Shown here piece by piece: positions 7,361 to 14,757 of a DNA stretch of 38,559 nucleotides. The stretch lies in the NCBI GenBank assembly GCA_910586255.1, contig CAJUHR010000011.1, positions 52,010 through 90,568 of the forward strand, given 5' to 3'. The notes beneath the pieces are model-generated. The model did no database searches, was not told the origin of the DNA, and saw only the letters and a list, made by a program, of their open reading frames with translations. A program made the translations under genes and the position numbers. Numbering within the stretch: the stretch's first letter is position 1; each line of letters begins with the position of its first letter. This DNA comes from an uncultured Lachnospiraceae bacterium (GTDB taxonomy: Bacteria > Bacillota > Clostridia > Lachnospirales > Lachnospiraceae).

Positions 7361-7795
7361 TCACTTTCTGCCGGTGCTTCCGATTCCGCCCCGGTCTTTA
7401 TGTCCTAAGCTCTCCACTTCCTCAAACTGAAGCACCGGCTGGTGTTCCATAATACGAAACTGGCAGATCCTGTCCCCCTCCTGTATCCGCGTATCCCGCA
7501 GGGCATAGGCAGGAAAATACCATTGATCATTGTCTCCGCAGTAGCTCTCATCAATCACGCCCATATGATTAGTCTGGATAATCCCGAAATTTTTGTAGGT
7601 ACTGCTTCTGGGCACCACATGAGCCTCATACCCTTTAGGGAGCTCCATGGCAATGCCCAGAGGAATCAGCTGAAACTCTCCCGCCTTCATGGTCACATCC
7701 TTCGCTGCCCGCAAATCAATCCAGTCTGATTTGCCGTCCACATAGGCCAGCCGCTCCATCCGGTCATTAAAATAGCGAATCCTGATCCTTGGCAT
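7361..7795 (-). CDS. dut: dUTP diphosphatase (dUTPase)
   Basis: It hydrolyses dUTP to dUMP, keeping uracil out of DNA and feeding dTMP synthesis. The 144 residues carry all five trimeric dUTPase motifs: I SDWIDLRAA (23-31), II PRSS (62-65), III GVIDESYCGDN (79-89), IV GDRICQ (107-112) and V DRGGIGSTG (134-142, the P-loop-like tail that closes over the nucleotide). Motif I has a tryptophan and an isoleucine in place of the common AGxDL form. The ATG at 7793-7795 follows an AAGGGGTAAGG region; the TPR gene starts 9 bp after the stop. Confidence 0.95.
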   Translation of the reverse strand: MPRIRIRYFNDRMERLAYVDGKSDWIDLRAAKDVTMKAGEFQLIPLGIAMELPKGYEAHVVPRSSTYKNFGIIQTNHMGVIDESYCGDNDQWYFPAYALRDTRIQEGDRICQFRIMEHQPVLQFEEVESLGHKDRGGIGSTGRK

Positions 7796-7851
7796 CTGTC
7801 CTTACCCCTTCCGAATCTGTAATAAAATAGTAACATGTTATCCTGGTCAAG

Positions 7852-8712
7852 TCAAGGCGAAACCCTATCCGAATCGCCGTCTGAATCACCCTCCGCCAAG
7901 GGTTCCCTGTCACAGTCCTCAGGCTCTTCCCCAGGCTCTCCCTCGTCCTCCAGCTTCATCTTAAGTTCCGCCTCCACCTCCTGAATGATCTCCTCCTCCT
8001 GTTCCGGATTCATGCTGGGCAGATCCGTCATGGAGCTGATTCCGAACCGGCGCAAAAACTCCTCTGTAGTTGCAAACAACACCGGCCTTCCCGGCGCGTC
8101 CAGACGCCCCACCTCCCCCACAAGCCCATACTCCACCAGACGGTTGACCGCATGGTCCGAGGATACCCCGCGAATCTTTGAGATCTCCATCTTTGTCACA
8201 GGCTGCTTGTAGGCGATAATGGACAAGGTTTCCAAAACCACATCCGTCAGCACATGCTTTTTGGGGGCAGATGCCACCCGGATCAGATTCTCATAAAACC
8301 GGGCCTTTGTGCTCATCTGAAATGCATTGTCCAGCTCAAGAATCTGCATTCCCCGGTTTTCCATCTCATACCGCCTCTGCAGATTCTCAACCACCCTTCG
8401 GGCGATCCGATCACTCTGGCCGATGGCAATAGCCAGCTGACGCAGCTCCACCGAATTGCCCATGGTAAAAAGCACTGCCTCTACTATGGCTTCCCAGTCG
8501 CTCTCCGGGTACATTCTCTCAGGGGCCCCCGCCTCCGGGCCTTCCCCGGGCTTATCTGCCTGCTCTTGTGGCGCTGACGGGGCATCGGCTCTTATAAGAC
8601 GTTCCGCCTCCGCTTCTGCCTCCAGCTGTGCCTCTGCTTCCATCTCCGCATGTCTCGCCTCAATGGCAGCCAGATCAAATTCCTCGTCCTCATTGTCAAA
8701 CCAATTTTCCAT
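7852..8712 (-). CDS. scpB: Segregation and condensation protein B, ScpB
   Basis: ScpB forms the condensin complex with SMC and ScpA, compacting chromosomes for segregation. The conserved twin winged-helix core spans about residues 70-235 (WEAIVEAVLFTMG, LDNAFQMSTKARFYENL, LSIIAYKQPVTKMEISKIRG, VNRLVEYGLVGEVGR, LFATTEEFLRRFG). The 286-residue protein is longer than typical ScpB (about 190) because of an acidic Glu/Ala-rich N-terminal extension of about 65 residues and an acidic Glu/Asp tail of about 45. The start ATG at 8710-8712 has only a modest AGAGG site. It follows scpA after 69 bp. Confidence 0.94.
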   Translation of the reverse strand: MENWFDNEDEEFDLAAIEARHAEMEAEAQLEAEAEAERLIRADAPSAPQEQADKPGEGPEAGAPERMYPESDWEAIVEAVLFTMGNSVELRQLAIAIGQSDRIARRVVENLQRRYEMENRGMQILELDNAFQMSTKARFYENLIRVASAPKKHVLTDVVLETLSIIAYKQPVTKMEISKIRGVSSDHAVNRLVEYGLVGEVGRLDAPGRPVLFATTEEFLRRFGISSMTDLPSMNPEQEEEIIQEVEAELKMKLEDEGEPGEEPEDCDREPLAEGDSDGDSDRVSP

Positions 8713-8781
8713 ATAGGTTACGCCTCTTTGCTCGTTCTATGTAAAAGTTCCCGTAATTTTTCGAGTGCCATGGCAGCCTTT

Positions 8782-9576
8782 CTATCCGTCCAGCCCCTCC
8801 AAATCCAGATCCAGCTCTGTCTCCTGGCCGTCCTCCTCCAAGATCTCAATGTCCATATCATCGAAAGCATGTTCCTGGGTCAGATGGATCTTTCCGATCT
8901 TCATGAGCTCTAAAATAGCCAGAAATGTCACCACCACCTCCAGCCTGTCCCCCTGCCTCTCCAGTATCTGACGGAAGCTGAAACGGCGGTGCTGCCTGGC
9001 ATAGCCCATAACATCCAGAATCCTGCTTTCCAGGCTGACCGGCTCCTTCTTTATGGTGCCGAAATTACTGCGTATGGGGTCCACCTTATCCTGCTGCCGC
9101 TTCATCACAGACTCAAAGATCCGCTGAAGCTTTGCCAGCGTCAGCCCGTCCAACAGCTGATTTAAATCCACTGGCGGCTCATATTTTGCCACCTCCCTGG
9201 GCACTGTGGGCGTTTTAAATAAGACCCCCTGGGCATCCTCCTCCATATCCGCCAGCTCCTGTGCCATCATTTTATACCTCTTATATTCCAGCAGACGCGC
9301 CACCAGCTCTGCCCTGGGATCCTCCTCCTGCCCCTCCTCATCCACCTCCAAAGGTAAAAGCATCCGCGACTTAATGTCCAAGAGCGTTGCCGCCATCACC
9401 AAAAAATCACTGACAACATTCAGATCCTCCCGCTCCATCTGGCTCACATAATCCAGATACTGCCGGGTGATCTCCACAATCGGAATATCATAAATATCTA
9501 CTTTATTTTTATCAATCAGGTGAAGCAGCAAATCCAGGGGACCTTCAAACTTCTCCAGCTTATATGAAATCGTCAT
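8782..9576 (-). CDS. scpA: Segregation and condensation protein A, ScpA (kleisin)
   Basis: ScpA is the kleisin that bridges SMC heads and recruits ScpB. The 264 residues open with the hallmark YKLEKFEGPLDLLLHLIDKN, followed by IPIVEITRQYLDYV and SDFLVMAATLLDIKSRMLLP, and end in a winged-helix region (VVVTFLAILELMKIGKIHL, 215-235) and a short acidic tail. The ATG at 9574-9576 is chosen because AGGTGGG stands just upstream; a TTG six codons earlier is less likely. A good promoter lies 40-70 bp upstream, making this the first gene of the scpA-scpB-dut-hflX run. Confidence 0.95.
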   Translation of the reverse strand: MTISYKLEKFEGPLDLLLHLIDKNKVDIYDIPIVEITRQYLDYVSQMEREDLNVVSDFLVMAATLLDIKSRMLLPLEVDEEGQEEDPRAELVARLLEYKRYKMMAQELADMEEDAQGVLFKTPTVPREVAKYEPPVDLNQLLDGLTLAKLQRIFESVMKRQQDKVDPIRSNFGTIKKEPVSLESRILDVMGYARQHRRFSFRQILERQGDRLEVVVTFLAILELMKIGKIHLTQEHAFDDMDIEILEEDGQETELDLDLEGLDG

Positions 9577-9615
9577 ATTTTCCCACCTTAGCAAAAATCC
9601 GAAAAACTATTCCTC

Positions 9616-9644
9616 AGTATAGCAAAAAACATAAGGGATGTAAA
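9616..9644 (-). promoter_or_regulatory. Promoter of scpA
   Basis: On the minus strand: TTTACA (9639-9644), 17-bp spacer, TATACT (9616-9621); five of six and five of six matches to consensus. It lies 40 bp before the scpA start codon. Confidence 0.7.
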
Positions 9645-9665
9645 CCATTCCTCAGGTTTTTTGCT
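9621..9665. promoter_or_regulatory. Perfect 10-bp inverted repeat around the scpA promoter
   Basis: AGCAAAAAAC (9621-9630) and GTTTTTTGCT (9656-9665) are perfect reverse complements 25 bp apart. One arm abuts the -10 box, the other lies just upstream of the -35. It could be an operator with two half-sites or the stem of an incoming transcript; neither is shown. Confidence 0.45.
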
Positions 9666-9683
9666 AACCTGCCAGAATGCTAA

Positions 9684-9776
9684 GTTACAGTTCACGGGAC
9701 AGGGAAAACAGGCTGAACGCCCGATGCTTCTTGTTCGGCGTAAGCCGGACAAGAAGATGCCCCCATGAACAGTAAC
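9684..9776. repeat. 93-bp structured intergenic element
   Basis: The outer ends form an inverted repeat, GTTACAGTTCA (9684-9694) against TGAACAGTAAC (9766-9776), with 10 of 11 positions matching. Inside is a near-perfect hairpin, CTTCTTGTTCGGC (9727-9739) with GCCGGACAAGAAG (9744-9756), loop GTAA. There is no ORF. The outer arms resemble a motif found in other gaps of this window, so a dispersed palindromic element is likely. Confidence 0.6.
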
Positions 9777-9786
9777 GAATACTAAA

Positions 9787-9818
9787 AGAAGCCAGGTCCC
9801 TGTCTCCCCCTGGCTTCT
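9787..9818 (-). terminator. Terminator of the TRAP/isomerase operon
   Basis: A perfect 10-bp stem, AGAAGCCAGG (9787-9796) with CCTGGCTTCT (9809-9818), loop of 12, followed on the minus strand by TTTTAGT. It lies 11 bp after the TIM-barrel gene stop and ends the dctP operon. Confidence 0.88.
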
Positions 9819-9829
9819 CTCATATCCTT

Positions 9830-10702
9830 CTATATCACACCGCGCTCTCTCATTGCCTTCCGGGTGGTCTCGTAAGCATTTTGGACCACCCACCGGGGAT
9901 CCTTCTGCCAGTACTCAGGCCGGAAAATCTCAACGGAGCACATACCCTCATATCCTATCTCCTTTAAGATTTCCAGAAAGCTCCGGATATCCACCACTCC
10001 CCGATTCACAAAGCACCGCTTTTCCTGCGTTCTTTCCCTTTCCGGCACATCATCTGCACTGTTGAGATGGATGGCAAAAATCTTATCCTTTTCCACGGAT
10101 TTCATACCCTCGTAATCATTTTCTCCACTGTACAGATAAAGATTGTAAGCGTCAAAAACATAGCCCACATTGTCAAGAGCCACCTCTTCCACGATCCTCT
10201 TGGCATTTTCCACCGTGCGCACCGAGGACCGGGGAAAGCCCACCAGTTCAAAGCACAGCTTCATCCCATATCGGCTGCCGATTCTCCCCAGCTCTCTCAG
10301 CATGCGGATGCAGTTCTCATTATTCTCCTGTTCCGTTCCCGGAAACAACACATAATTGGGGCCGTCCAGAAACGGCGGCACCACAATCATGTGATGATTG
10401 CCGATTCTCTGGCCGATCTCGCACCCGTACAGAAACTGTCCCAAAAGAAACGCCCGTCTCTTTGGGTCATCATCCTCCCTCAAAAACTCCGGATACAGAT
10501 ACAGAGCATTGAAGGCGTGGGGCTTGAGGCGATGATGTGCAAAATAATCAGCCAGCTCGCGGATACTGTGGGCTCTCAAATACTCCATCAGCATATCAAA
10601 CCGGATTTCTATGTAGTCAAAGCCGGCCTCCTCACAGAGCTCCAAATCCCTCTCCAAAGTGGAACAGCCCAGCCCGCAGGCCTCATTATAACAAATTTTC
10701 AT
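9830..10702 (-). CDS. IolE-like TIM-barrel isomerase/epimerase/dehydratase
   Basis: A 290-residue member of the AP-endonuclease-2 / xylose isomerase-like TIM-barrel superfamily, which includes sugar isomerases, epimerases and IolE dehydratases. Seen: strand-end motifs FDYIEIRFDML, KPHAFNALYLYPEF, MIVVPPF, KLCFELVGFPRSSVR (the E is a typical metal ligand), VGYVFDAYNLYLYSGE (D), IFAIHLNSADD (H) and GMCSVEIFRPEYW (E). These fit the usual E-D-H-E metal site. It overlaps the IolB-like gene by 4 bp (ATGA) with a GGAGGAGCC site, so coupling is tight. The substrate is presumably a product of the IolB-like isomerase taken up by the TRAP system; the exact reaction cannot be assigned. Confidence 0.85.
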   Translation of the reverse strand: MKICYNEACGLGCSTLERDLELCEEAGFDYIEIRFDMLMEYLRAHSIRELADYFAHHRLKPHAFNALYLYPEFLREDDDPKRRAFLLGQFLYGCEIGQRIGNHHMIVVPPFLDGPNYVLFPGTEQENNENCIRMLRELGRIGSRYGMKLCFELVGFPRSSVRTVENAKRIVEEVALDNVGYVFDAYNLYLYSGENDYEGMKSVEKDKIFAIHLNSADDVPERERTQEKRCFVNRGVVDIRSFLEILKEIGYEGMCSVEIFRPEYWQKDPRWVVQNAYETTRKAMRERGVI

Positions 10703-11511
10703 GGCTCCTCCTGTTCCCTCAGCTCCGGAAATATCCGTACATTTTCCCGATCCAGCCAGGCATGTCTTTCGTCCAAGGTATACACAATATCCTGCCCATT
10801 ATCTAAAAGACGCTGGGTCCACATGATATAGCCTGCATAACCTGGAGCCGTGGCCTGTGCGTGAAGCTGTCCTCCGGGATTGCAGGTAACGCTCCGGTTT
10901 AGCACCTTCACAGCCTCCTCCCCGAACTCTGCAAAACCGTATCCCTGCTCCGGAAAAAACTTGTAATAATAGATTTCCGGCTCTTCGTGGAGATGTGGAG
11001 GGAAGCAAGCCCAACAGCCTGGATAATTAACCACCTCCCCGCAGAACAAATTCGTCTGAGGACAGACAGACCGGTCAAAAAACACCCGTTTAATACGCTT
11101 TACCTTGCCGTCCAGCTTTTCCTCATCCACCAGCTCCCGGCACATCAGCTCCTCAGGACTATACAGACGATTGTCAAATATTTTCTCATTGTGAGTGTTG
11201 GCCACATTGATCTCCGCCGTACCCGACAGACAGGTAATCCTTACCCGGGTATCCCGATGTACATGAAGAACATAAGGGTCCTCCGTAAAACAGCTTTTCC
11301 TCTCCACAGTTTCTTTTTTCTCGTCCCACTGAAAAGAAATTCTTCCCCTGTTCAGACAGAATATATACTCCTCTTTGGTACATAGCTCATAGCTTTCCTG
11401 GCTTTTCAGCCAAATGACGCCGAACTCGGAATCCATCATTTCCGGATTCTTCTCCCGGCTGACATACTGGTTCCACTTTTGGGCAATCTCACCCCGCACT
11501 ACTTTTATCAT
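10699..11511 (-). CDS. IolB/KduI-family sugar-acid isomerase (5-deoxyglucuronate isomerase-like)
   Basis: A 270-residue double-cupin protein, matching the length of IolB, which isomerises 5-deoxy-glucuronate in myo-inositol breakdown; KduI does a similar step on 5-keto-4-deoxyuronate. The diagnostic segment is CFPPHLHEEPEIYYYKFFPE (about 170-189), supplying the metal ligands His-x-His...Glu, followed by GGQLHAQATAPGYAGYIMW with the last ligand His. It starts at 11511 after GGAGAGATAG and lies 12 bp after dctM. No iolG, iolD or iolC is in the window, so this is unlikely to be a complete inositol pathway; a uronate-like substrate imported by the TRAP system is the best guess. Family is sure, reaction is not. 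Confidence 0.8.
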   Translation of the reverse strand: MIKVVRGEIAQKWNQYVSREKNPEMMDSEFGVIWLKSQESYELCTKEEYIFCLNRGRISFQWDEKKETVERKSCFTEDPYVLHVHRDTRVRITCLSGTAEINVANTHNEKIFDNRLYSPEELMCRELVDEEKLDGKVKRIKRVFFDRSVCPQTNLFCGEVVNYPGCWACFPPHLHEEPEIYYYKFFPEQGYGFAEFGEEAVKVLNRSVTCNPGGQLHAQATAPGYAGYIMWTQRLLDNGQDIVYTLDERHAWLDRENVRIFPELREQEEP

Positions 11512-11523
11512 CTATCTCTCCTC

Positions 11524-12828
11524 TTATTTCGCAAATATACCGGGAAGCCACGTACCGATTCCCGGAACAAGACACAAAAGAATCAGGCATCCGAACAGCG
11601 GTATGTAAAACGGAAGCATGGCCCTGACCATTCTCTGAAAGCTGATTTTTGCCGTGTCCGCTATGACAAACAGACATACCCCAAAAGGAGGTGTACACAG
11701 TCCGATCATCAGATTTAAAACCATTATAAGCCCAAAATACAGAGGATCAATCCCCATGGCCGTGGCTGCCGTCAAAAGAACCGGCCCGAACACCAAAATG
11801 GCCGCAATGCTCTCCATAAAGCATCCGATAACCAGCAAAGCCACATTTACAATCAGCATAAAAATAACCGGATTGGTAGTCACATTGGCCAGCCACAGAG
11901 CAATGGCATTGGAGATGCCGCAACGGGCCAGGACCCAACCGTAAAATGCCGCGGCCGCCGTCACAAATCCGATGGAGGCCGTATCCCGGACAGTCTCTTT
12001 TAGAATCGTCCACAGCCTCTCTAAATTCATCTCATGAAAGACAAAAAACGAAACCAGCAACGCGTACAGGGTCGCCACAACCGCTGACTCCGTGGTGGTA
12101 AAAATCCCTGTCCATATACCCACCAAAAGAATCACCGGCGTCATCATGGGAATCAGAGCCTCCCAAAACGCAAGGCCAAATTCCTTTAAGGTAGGAAACT
12201 GCATCCTTGGATAATTGCGCTTTTTTGCCACCAGATACACGATAAACATCATGGACAGAGTCATCAATACCCCCGGAACCACGCCGCCCATAAACAGAGA
12301 TCCCACCGACACACCAGAGATGGTGGAATACATAACCATGGGAACCGAGGGAGGAAAAATCGGTCCAATAGTGGAGGAGGCGGCCGTCACCCCGGCGGAA
12401 AAATCCACATCATACCCATTACTTTTCATGGCCTCAATCTCAATCTGTCCCAGCCCTGCCGCATCGGATACCGCCGTGCCGGACATTCCTGCAAAGATCA
12501 GTGAGGCAAGAATATTGGCATGTCCCAGTCCTCCGGGAAGCCATCCCACCGCCACATTGGCAAATTTGAAAATCCTCTTGGTGATCGATGAACCGTTCAT
12601 GATCTTGGCTGCCAGAATAAACAGCGGAATGGACAGCAGCAGGAAATTCTGCAGGCTGCTGGTCAGCTTTAAAGGCATGGATATAAGCTGAAACCAGGAT
12701 GCCACATTTCCCATATTAACCATAAATCCCACACAGCCGGTCACACACAAGGCCATTCCCACCGGCACGCCCAGAGCCAAAAGCACAATCAGTCCCAGCG
12801 TGAGAATCAAGGCTACGATTTGATACAT
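11524..12828 (-). CDS. TRAP transporter large permease, DctM type
   Basis: The large membrane subunit of a tripartite ATP-independent transporter, driven by ion gradients. The 434 residues are hydrophobic throughout, with about 12 membrane segments, and show DctM hallmarks: SIPLFILAAKIMNGSSI, GMSGTAVSDAAGLGQIEIEAM, TAASSTIGPIFPPSVPMVMY, GLCTPPFGVCLFVIAD. It starts at the ATG at 12826-12828 after GGAGGATGAAAC, overlaps dctQ by 16 bp and precedes the IolB-like gene by 12 bp. Confidence 0.95.
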   Translation of the reverse strand: MYQIVALILTLGLIVLLALGVPVGMALCVTGCVGFMVNMGNVASWFQLISMPLKLTSSLQNFLLLSIPLFILAAKIMNGSSITKRIFKFANVAVGWLPGGLGHANILASLIFAGMSGTAVSDAAGLGQIEIEAMKSNGYDVDFSAGVTAASSTIGPIFPPSVPMVMYSTISGVSVGSLFMGGVVPGVLMTLSMMFIVYLVAKKRNYPRMQFPTLKEFGLAFWEALIPMMTPVILLVGIWTGIFTTTESAVVATLYALLVSFFVFHEMNLERLWTILKETVRDTASIGFVTAAAAFYGWVLARCGISNAIALWLANVTTNPVIFMLIVNVALLVIGCFMESIAAILVFGPVLLTAATAMGIDPLYFGLIMVLNLMIGLCTPPFGVCLFVIADTAKISFQRMVRAMLPFYIPLFGCLILLCLVPGIGTWLPGIFAK

Positions 12829-13310
12829 GTTTCATCCTCCCTTCCCGTTTTTTCAGTGAGATATTTTTTCGTGTGAACCACCTTGGCGTACAGCATTAAG
12901 AGTGCCCCGATGAGCATAACCAGATACAAATAGCCATAGGTCAGCCACTCTACCGTGGGAATGGCCGCATGCCACTCAGAGAGCATCCGGTCATAGCAGC
13001 CGTAAATCAGAGTGATCAAAAAGAAATATATACAGATATCTTCCAAAATATTGAACGTCAGCATCCCTGCCCGTTTTCCCTGAAACAAATCCTTGATCAT
13101 GGTAACCGCCATCTGACCATCCTCATAAATCAGAATCGGCGTTCCCAAAAATACGATGGTCAAAAACATGGCCCGGCCGATCTCAACGGTCCAGGTAGCC
13201 GGAATGTGAAATATCATGCGGGCCAGAATCTGAAAAAACACGGAAAATGTCAGCACGCAAAGGCAGACGGCACAAATGCTTTCCAGCAGCGCAAGCAATC
13301 TTCTCGTCAT
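12813..13310 (-). CDS. TRAP transporter small permease, DctQ type
   Basis: The small four-helix membrane subunit that pairs with DctM. The 165 residues show segments near 8-30 (LLALLESICAVCLCVLTFSVFFQILARM), 45-60, 85-105 and 125-145, with the family pattern FLGTPILIYEDGQMAVTMI. The ATG at 13308-13310 is chosen for the GGAAGGAGGAAAAAG site; the upstream extension runs into the structured gap. The gap to dctP holds a terminator and an 88-bp element, so dctQ is probably expressed below dctP. Confidence 0.9.
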   Translation of the reverse strand: MTRRLLALLESICAVCLCVLTFSVFFQILARMIFHIPATWTVEIGRAMFLTIVFLGTPILIYEDGQMAVTMIKDLFQGKRAGMLTFNILEDICIYFFLITLIYGCYDRMLSEWHAAIPTVEWLTYGYLYLVMLIGALLMLYAKVVHTKKYLTEKTGREDETCIKS

Positions 13311-13330
13311 CTTTTTCCTCCTTCCATAAC

Positions 13331-13418
13331 CGTCCAAACAACCCAAACGCTCACGATTGTTACGTTTTCTTACGGTCAGCGCAGTGAACGCGCAGACCTA
13401 TCTGAACTGTTTTGGACG
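13331..13418. repeat. 88-bp element with terminal inverted repeats before dctQ
   Basis: The ends CGTCCAAACA (13331-13340) and TGTTTTGGACG (13408-13418) are inverted repeats with one bulged T. The inside has no ORF and contains AACGTAAC/GTTACGTT-like and GCGCAGTGAACGCGC segments; near the right end is CTGAACTGTTTT, a variant of the motif seen in other gaps. I think it is a miniature mobile or palindromic repeat, but its family is unknown to me. Confidence 0.5.
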
Positions 13419-13435
13419 ATCGTCTGTCTTATTAC

Positions 13436-13461
13436 AAAGACCCTGCAAAAACAGGGTCTTT
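13436..13461. terminator. Bidirectional terminator between dctP and dctQ
   Basis: A perfect 10-bp stem, AAAGACCCTG (13436-13445) with CAGGGTCTTT (13452-13461), and a 6-base loop. T runs follow on the plus strand (TTTTATT) and, by the A-rich left side, partly on the minus. It is 20 bp after the dctP stop and probably trims transcription into dctQM, so that the binding protein is made in excess. Confidence 0.85.
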
Positions 13462-13480
13462 TATTGTGGGTGACAATCAG

Positions 13481-14581
13481 TTATTCTACACTGTTGACCA
13501 GATCGAGAAGTCCGGGCTTCCAGTTCTCATCATTGTACTTTTGAACCACCGGAGCAGCCAGCTCAATGAATGCCTCATTGTTGGGAGTAACGATCTCCAT
13601 CCCCTCCTGACGGCACTTCTCCACATAGGTCTCATCCGGATCCGGATACTCCTCTGTAACCTTTTCCTGAGCAGCTGTCCACGCCTGACTGATAAGAGCC
13701 TGATCCTCCGCTGTCAGACTGTTAAACCATGACTCGGATGTGATATATCTGGCCAATGTAAAAATGTGAGAGGAAAGAATCAAATACTTCTGCGCCTCAT
13801 AATATTTGTAGGAATAGATGGTCTCCGGAGGATTCTCCTGAGCGTCCACGGTTCCCGTCTTTAATGCCATATAAAGCTCTGAAAAATCAACAATGGTGGG
13901 AGAGGCTCCAAAAGCCTCAAATACAGAAACACGAACAGGAATGGACGGCAGGCGGAACTTAAGGCCTTTCAAATCCGCCGGCTCCACAATCTCCTTGTTG
14001 GCCGTAATCATCCTGGCCCCTCTGTAGAACCAGGCCGATGTAATGATTCCTGACTTTTCCTGAACCTCGGAAAATATCTGATCTCCATGGGTATTCAAAA
14101 AATTCTTAAAGTGATCCATATCCCGGAAGAGATAAGGCGCCTCCAGGATGGAATATTCCGGCGCATAATACTCAAAATCCTCGCATCCCAAAGCCCCCAT
14201 CTCGATCGTTCCCGCATGAACACCCTCCGATACCTCTCTGGCTCCGCCGAGAGCACCGCTGGGATGGATAATCACCTGGATCCGTCCGCCGGAAGCTGTC
14301 TCCACATTGGTCTTAAACTCCTCCATAACCTGATGAACCGGCCCCTCAGGTGCAAAAGTGGAGGCCACATTGATGGTATAGGATGCTCCCGTCTCTGCAG
14401 TGGCTTCCGTCTCTGCCGCTTTCTCTTTATCCTCCTCCTGAGCCTTTGTCTCTTCCTTTGCCTCCGTGGCTGCCGCTGCCGGCGCCGCCGTTGTCCCAGG
14501 AGCAGCTCCTCCCCCGCCGCAAGCTGTCAGCGTCAAAACCATAGATGCCGTCAATGCCAGTGCCATGATTTTTCTCTTCAT
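13481..14581 (-). CDS. TRAP transporter substrate-binding lipoprotein, DctP type
   Basis: The extracytoplasmic receptor of the TRAP system. The 366 residues have a lipoprotein signal with lipobox LTAC (Cys 21), an Ala/Glu/Lys-rich linker to about 62, then the DctP fold: TINVASTFAPEGPVHQVME, HPSGALGGAREVSEGVHAGT, ILEAPYLFRDMDHF, the family arginine region GLKFRLPSIPVR and GTVDAQENPPETIYSYKYYEAQKYLILS. This family mostly binds sugar acids and other carboxylates. The ATG at 14579-14581 follows AGGAGGATAAAGGT. Its promoter holds a palindromic operator; a terminator follows the gene. Confidence 0.95.
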   Translation of the reverse strand: MKRKIMALALTASMVLTLTACGGGGAAPGTTAAPAAAATEAKEETKAQEEDKEKAAETEATAETGASYTINVASTFAPEGPVHQVMEEFKTNVETASGGRIQVIIHPSGALGGAREVSEGVHAGTIEMGALGCEDFEYYAPEYSILEAPYLFRDMDHFKNFLNTHGDQIFSEVQEKSGIITSAWFYRGARMITANKEIVEPADLKGLKFRLPSIPVRVSVFEAFGASPTIVDFSELYMALKTGTVDAQENPPETIYSYKYYEAQKYLILSSHIFTLARYITSESWFNSLTAEDQALISQAWTAAQEKVTEEYPDPDETYVEKCRQEGMEIVTPNNEAFIELAAPVVQKYNDENWKPGLLDLVNSVE

Positions 14582-14615
14582 ACCTTTATCCTCCTGATTC
14601 GGTTTATATGTTGAC

Positions 14616-14644
14616 ATTCTAGCATACTAACATGTTAGTGTCAA
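14616..14644 (-). promoter_or_regulatory. Promoter of the dctP operon
   Basis: On the minus strand: TTGACA (14639-14644), 17-bp spacer, TAGAAT (14616-14621), about 35 bp before the dctP start. The spacer is largely filled by a perfect 14-bp palindrome, see the operator entry. Confidence 0.85.
14626..14639. promoter_or_regulatory. Likely GntR operator in the dctP promoter spacer
   Basis: ACTAACATGTTAGT is a perfect 14-bp palindrome lying between the -35 and -10 boxes. A repressor bound here would block polymerase. The GntR gene beginning about 800 bp upstream has a related half (CTAACATAG, 15560-15568) at its own promoter, so that protein is the natural candidate. Confidence 0.7.
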
Positions 14645-14757
14645 TATCTATAATGCATAATTTTTATTTTATCCGGAGTATGCCCTTTCTTTTTATGCAA
14701 AATGACAGGGATAAAAATCCCCGTCATTTTTTTATCTGTCTATTTTATGATAATCCT

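Noticed and set aside
9588..9893. Minus-strand 101-codon frame upstream of scpA
   Set aside because: It crosses a terminator, a palindromic element and the scpA promoter, and has no recognisable protein features.
9830..11511. Naming the two enzymes iolE and iolB and calling a myo-inositol operon
   Set aside because: No inositol dehydrogenase, kinase, hydrolase or aldolase gene is present, and both enzyme families have several reactions.
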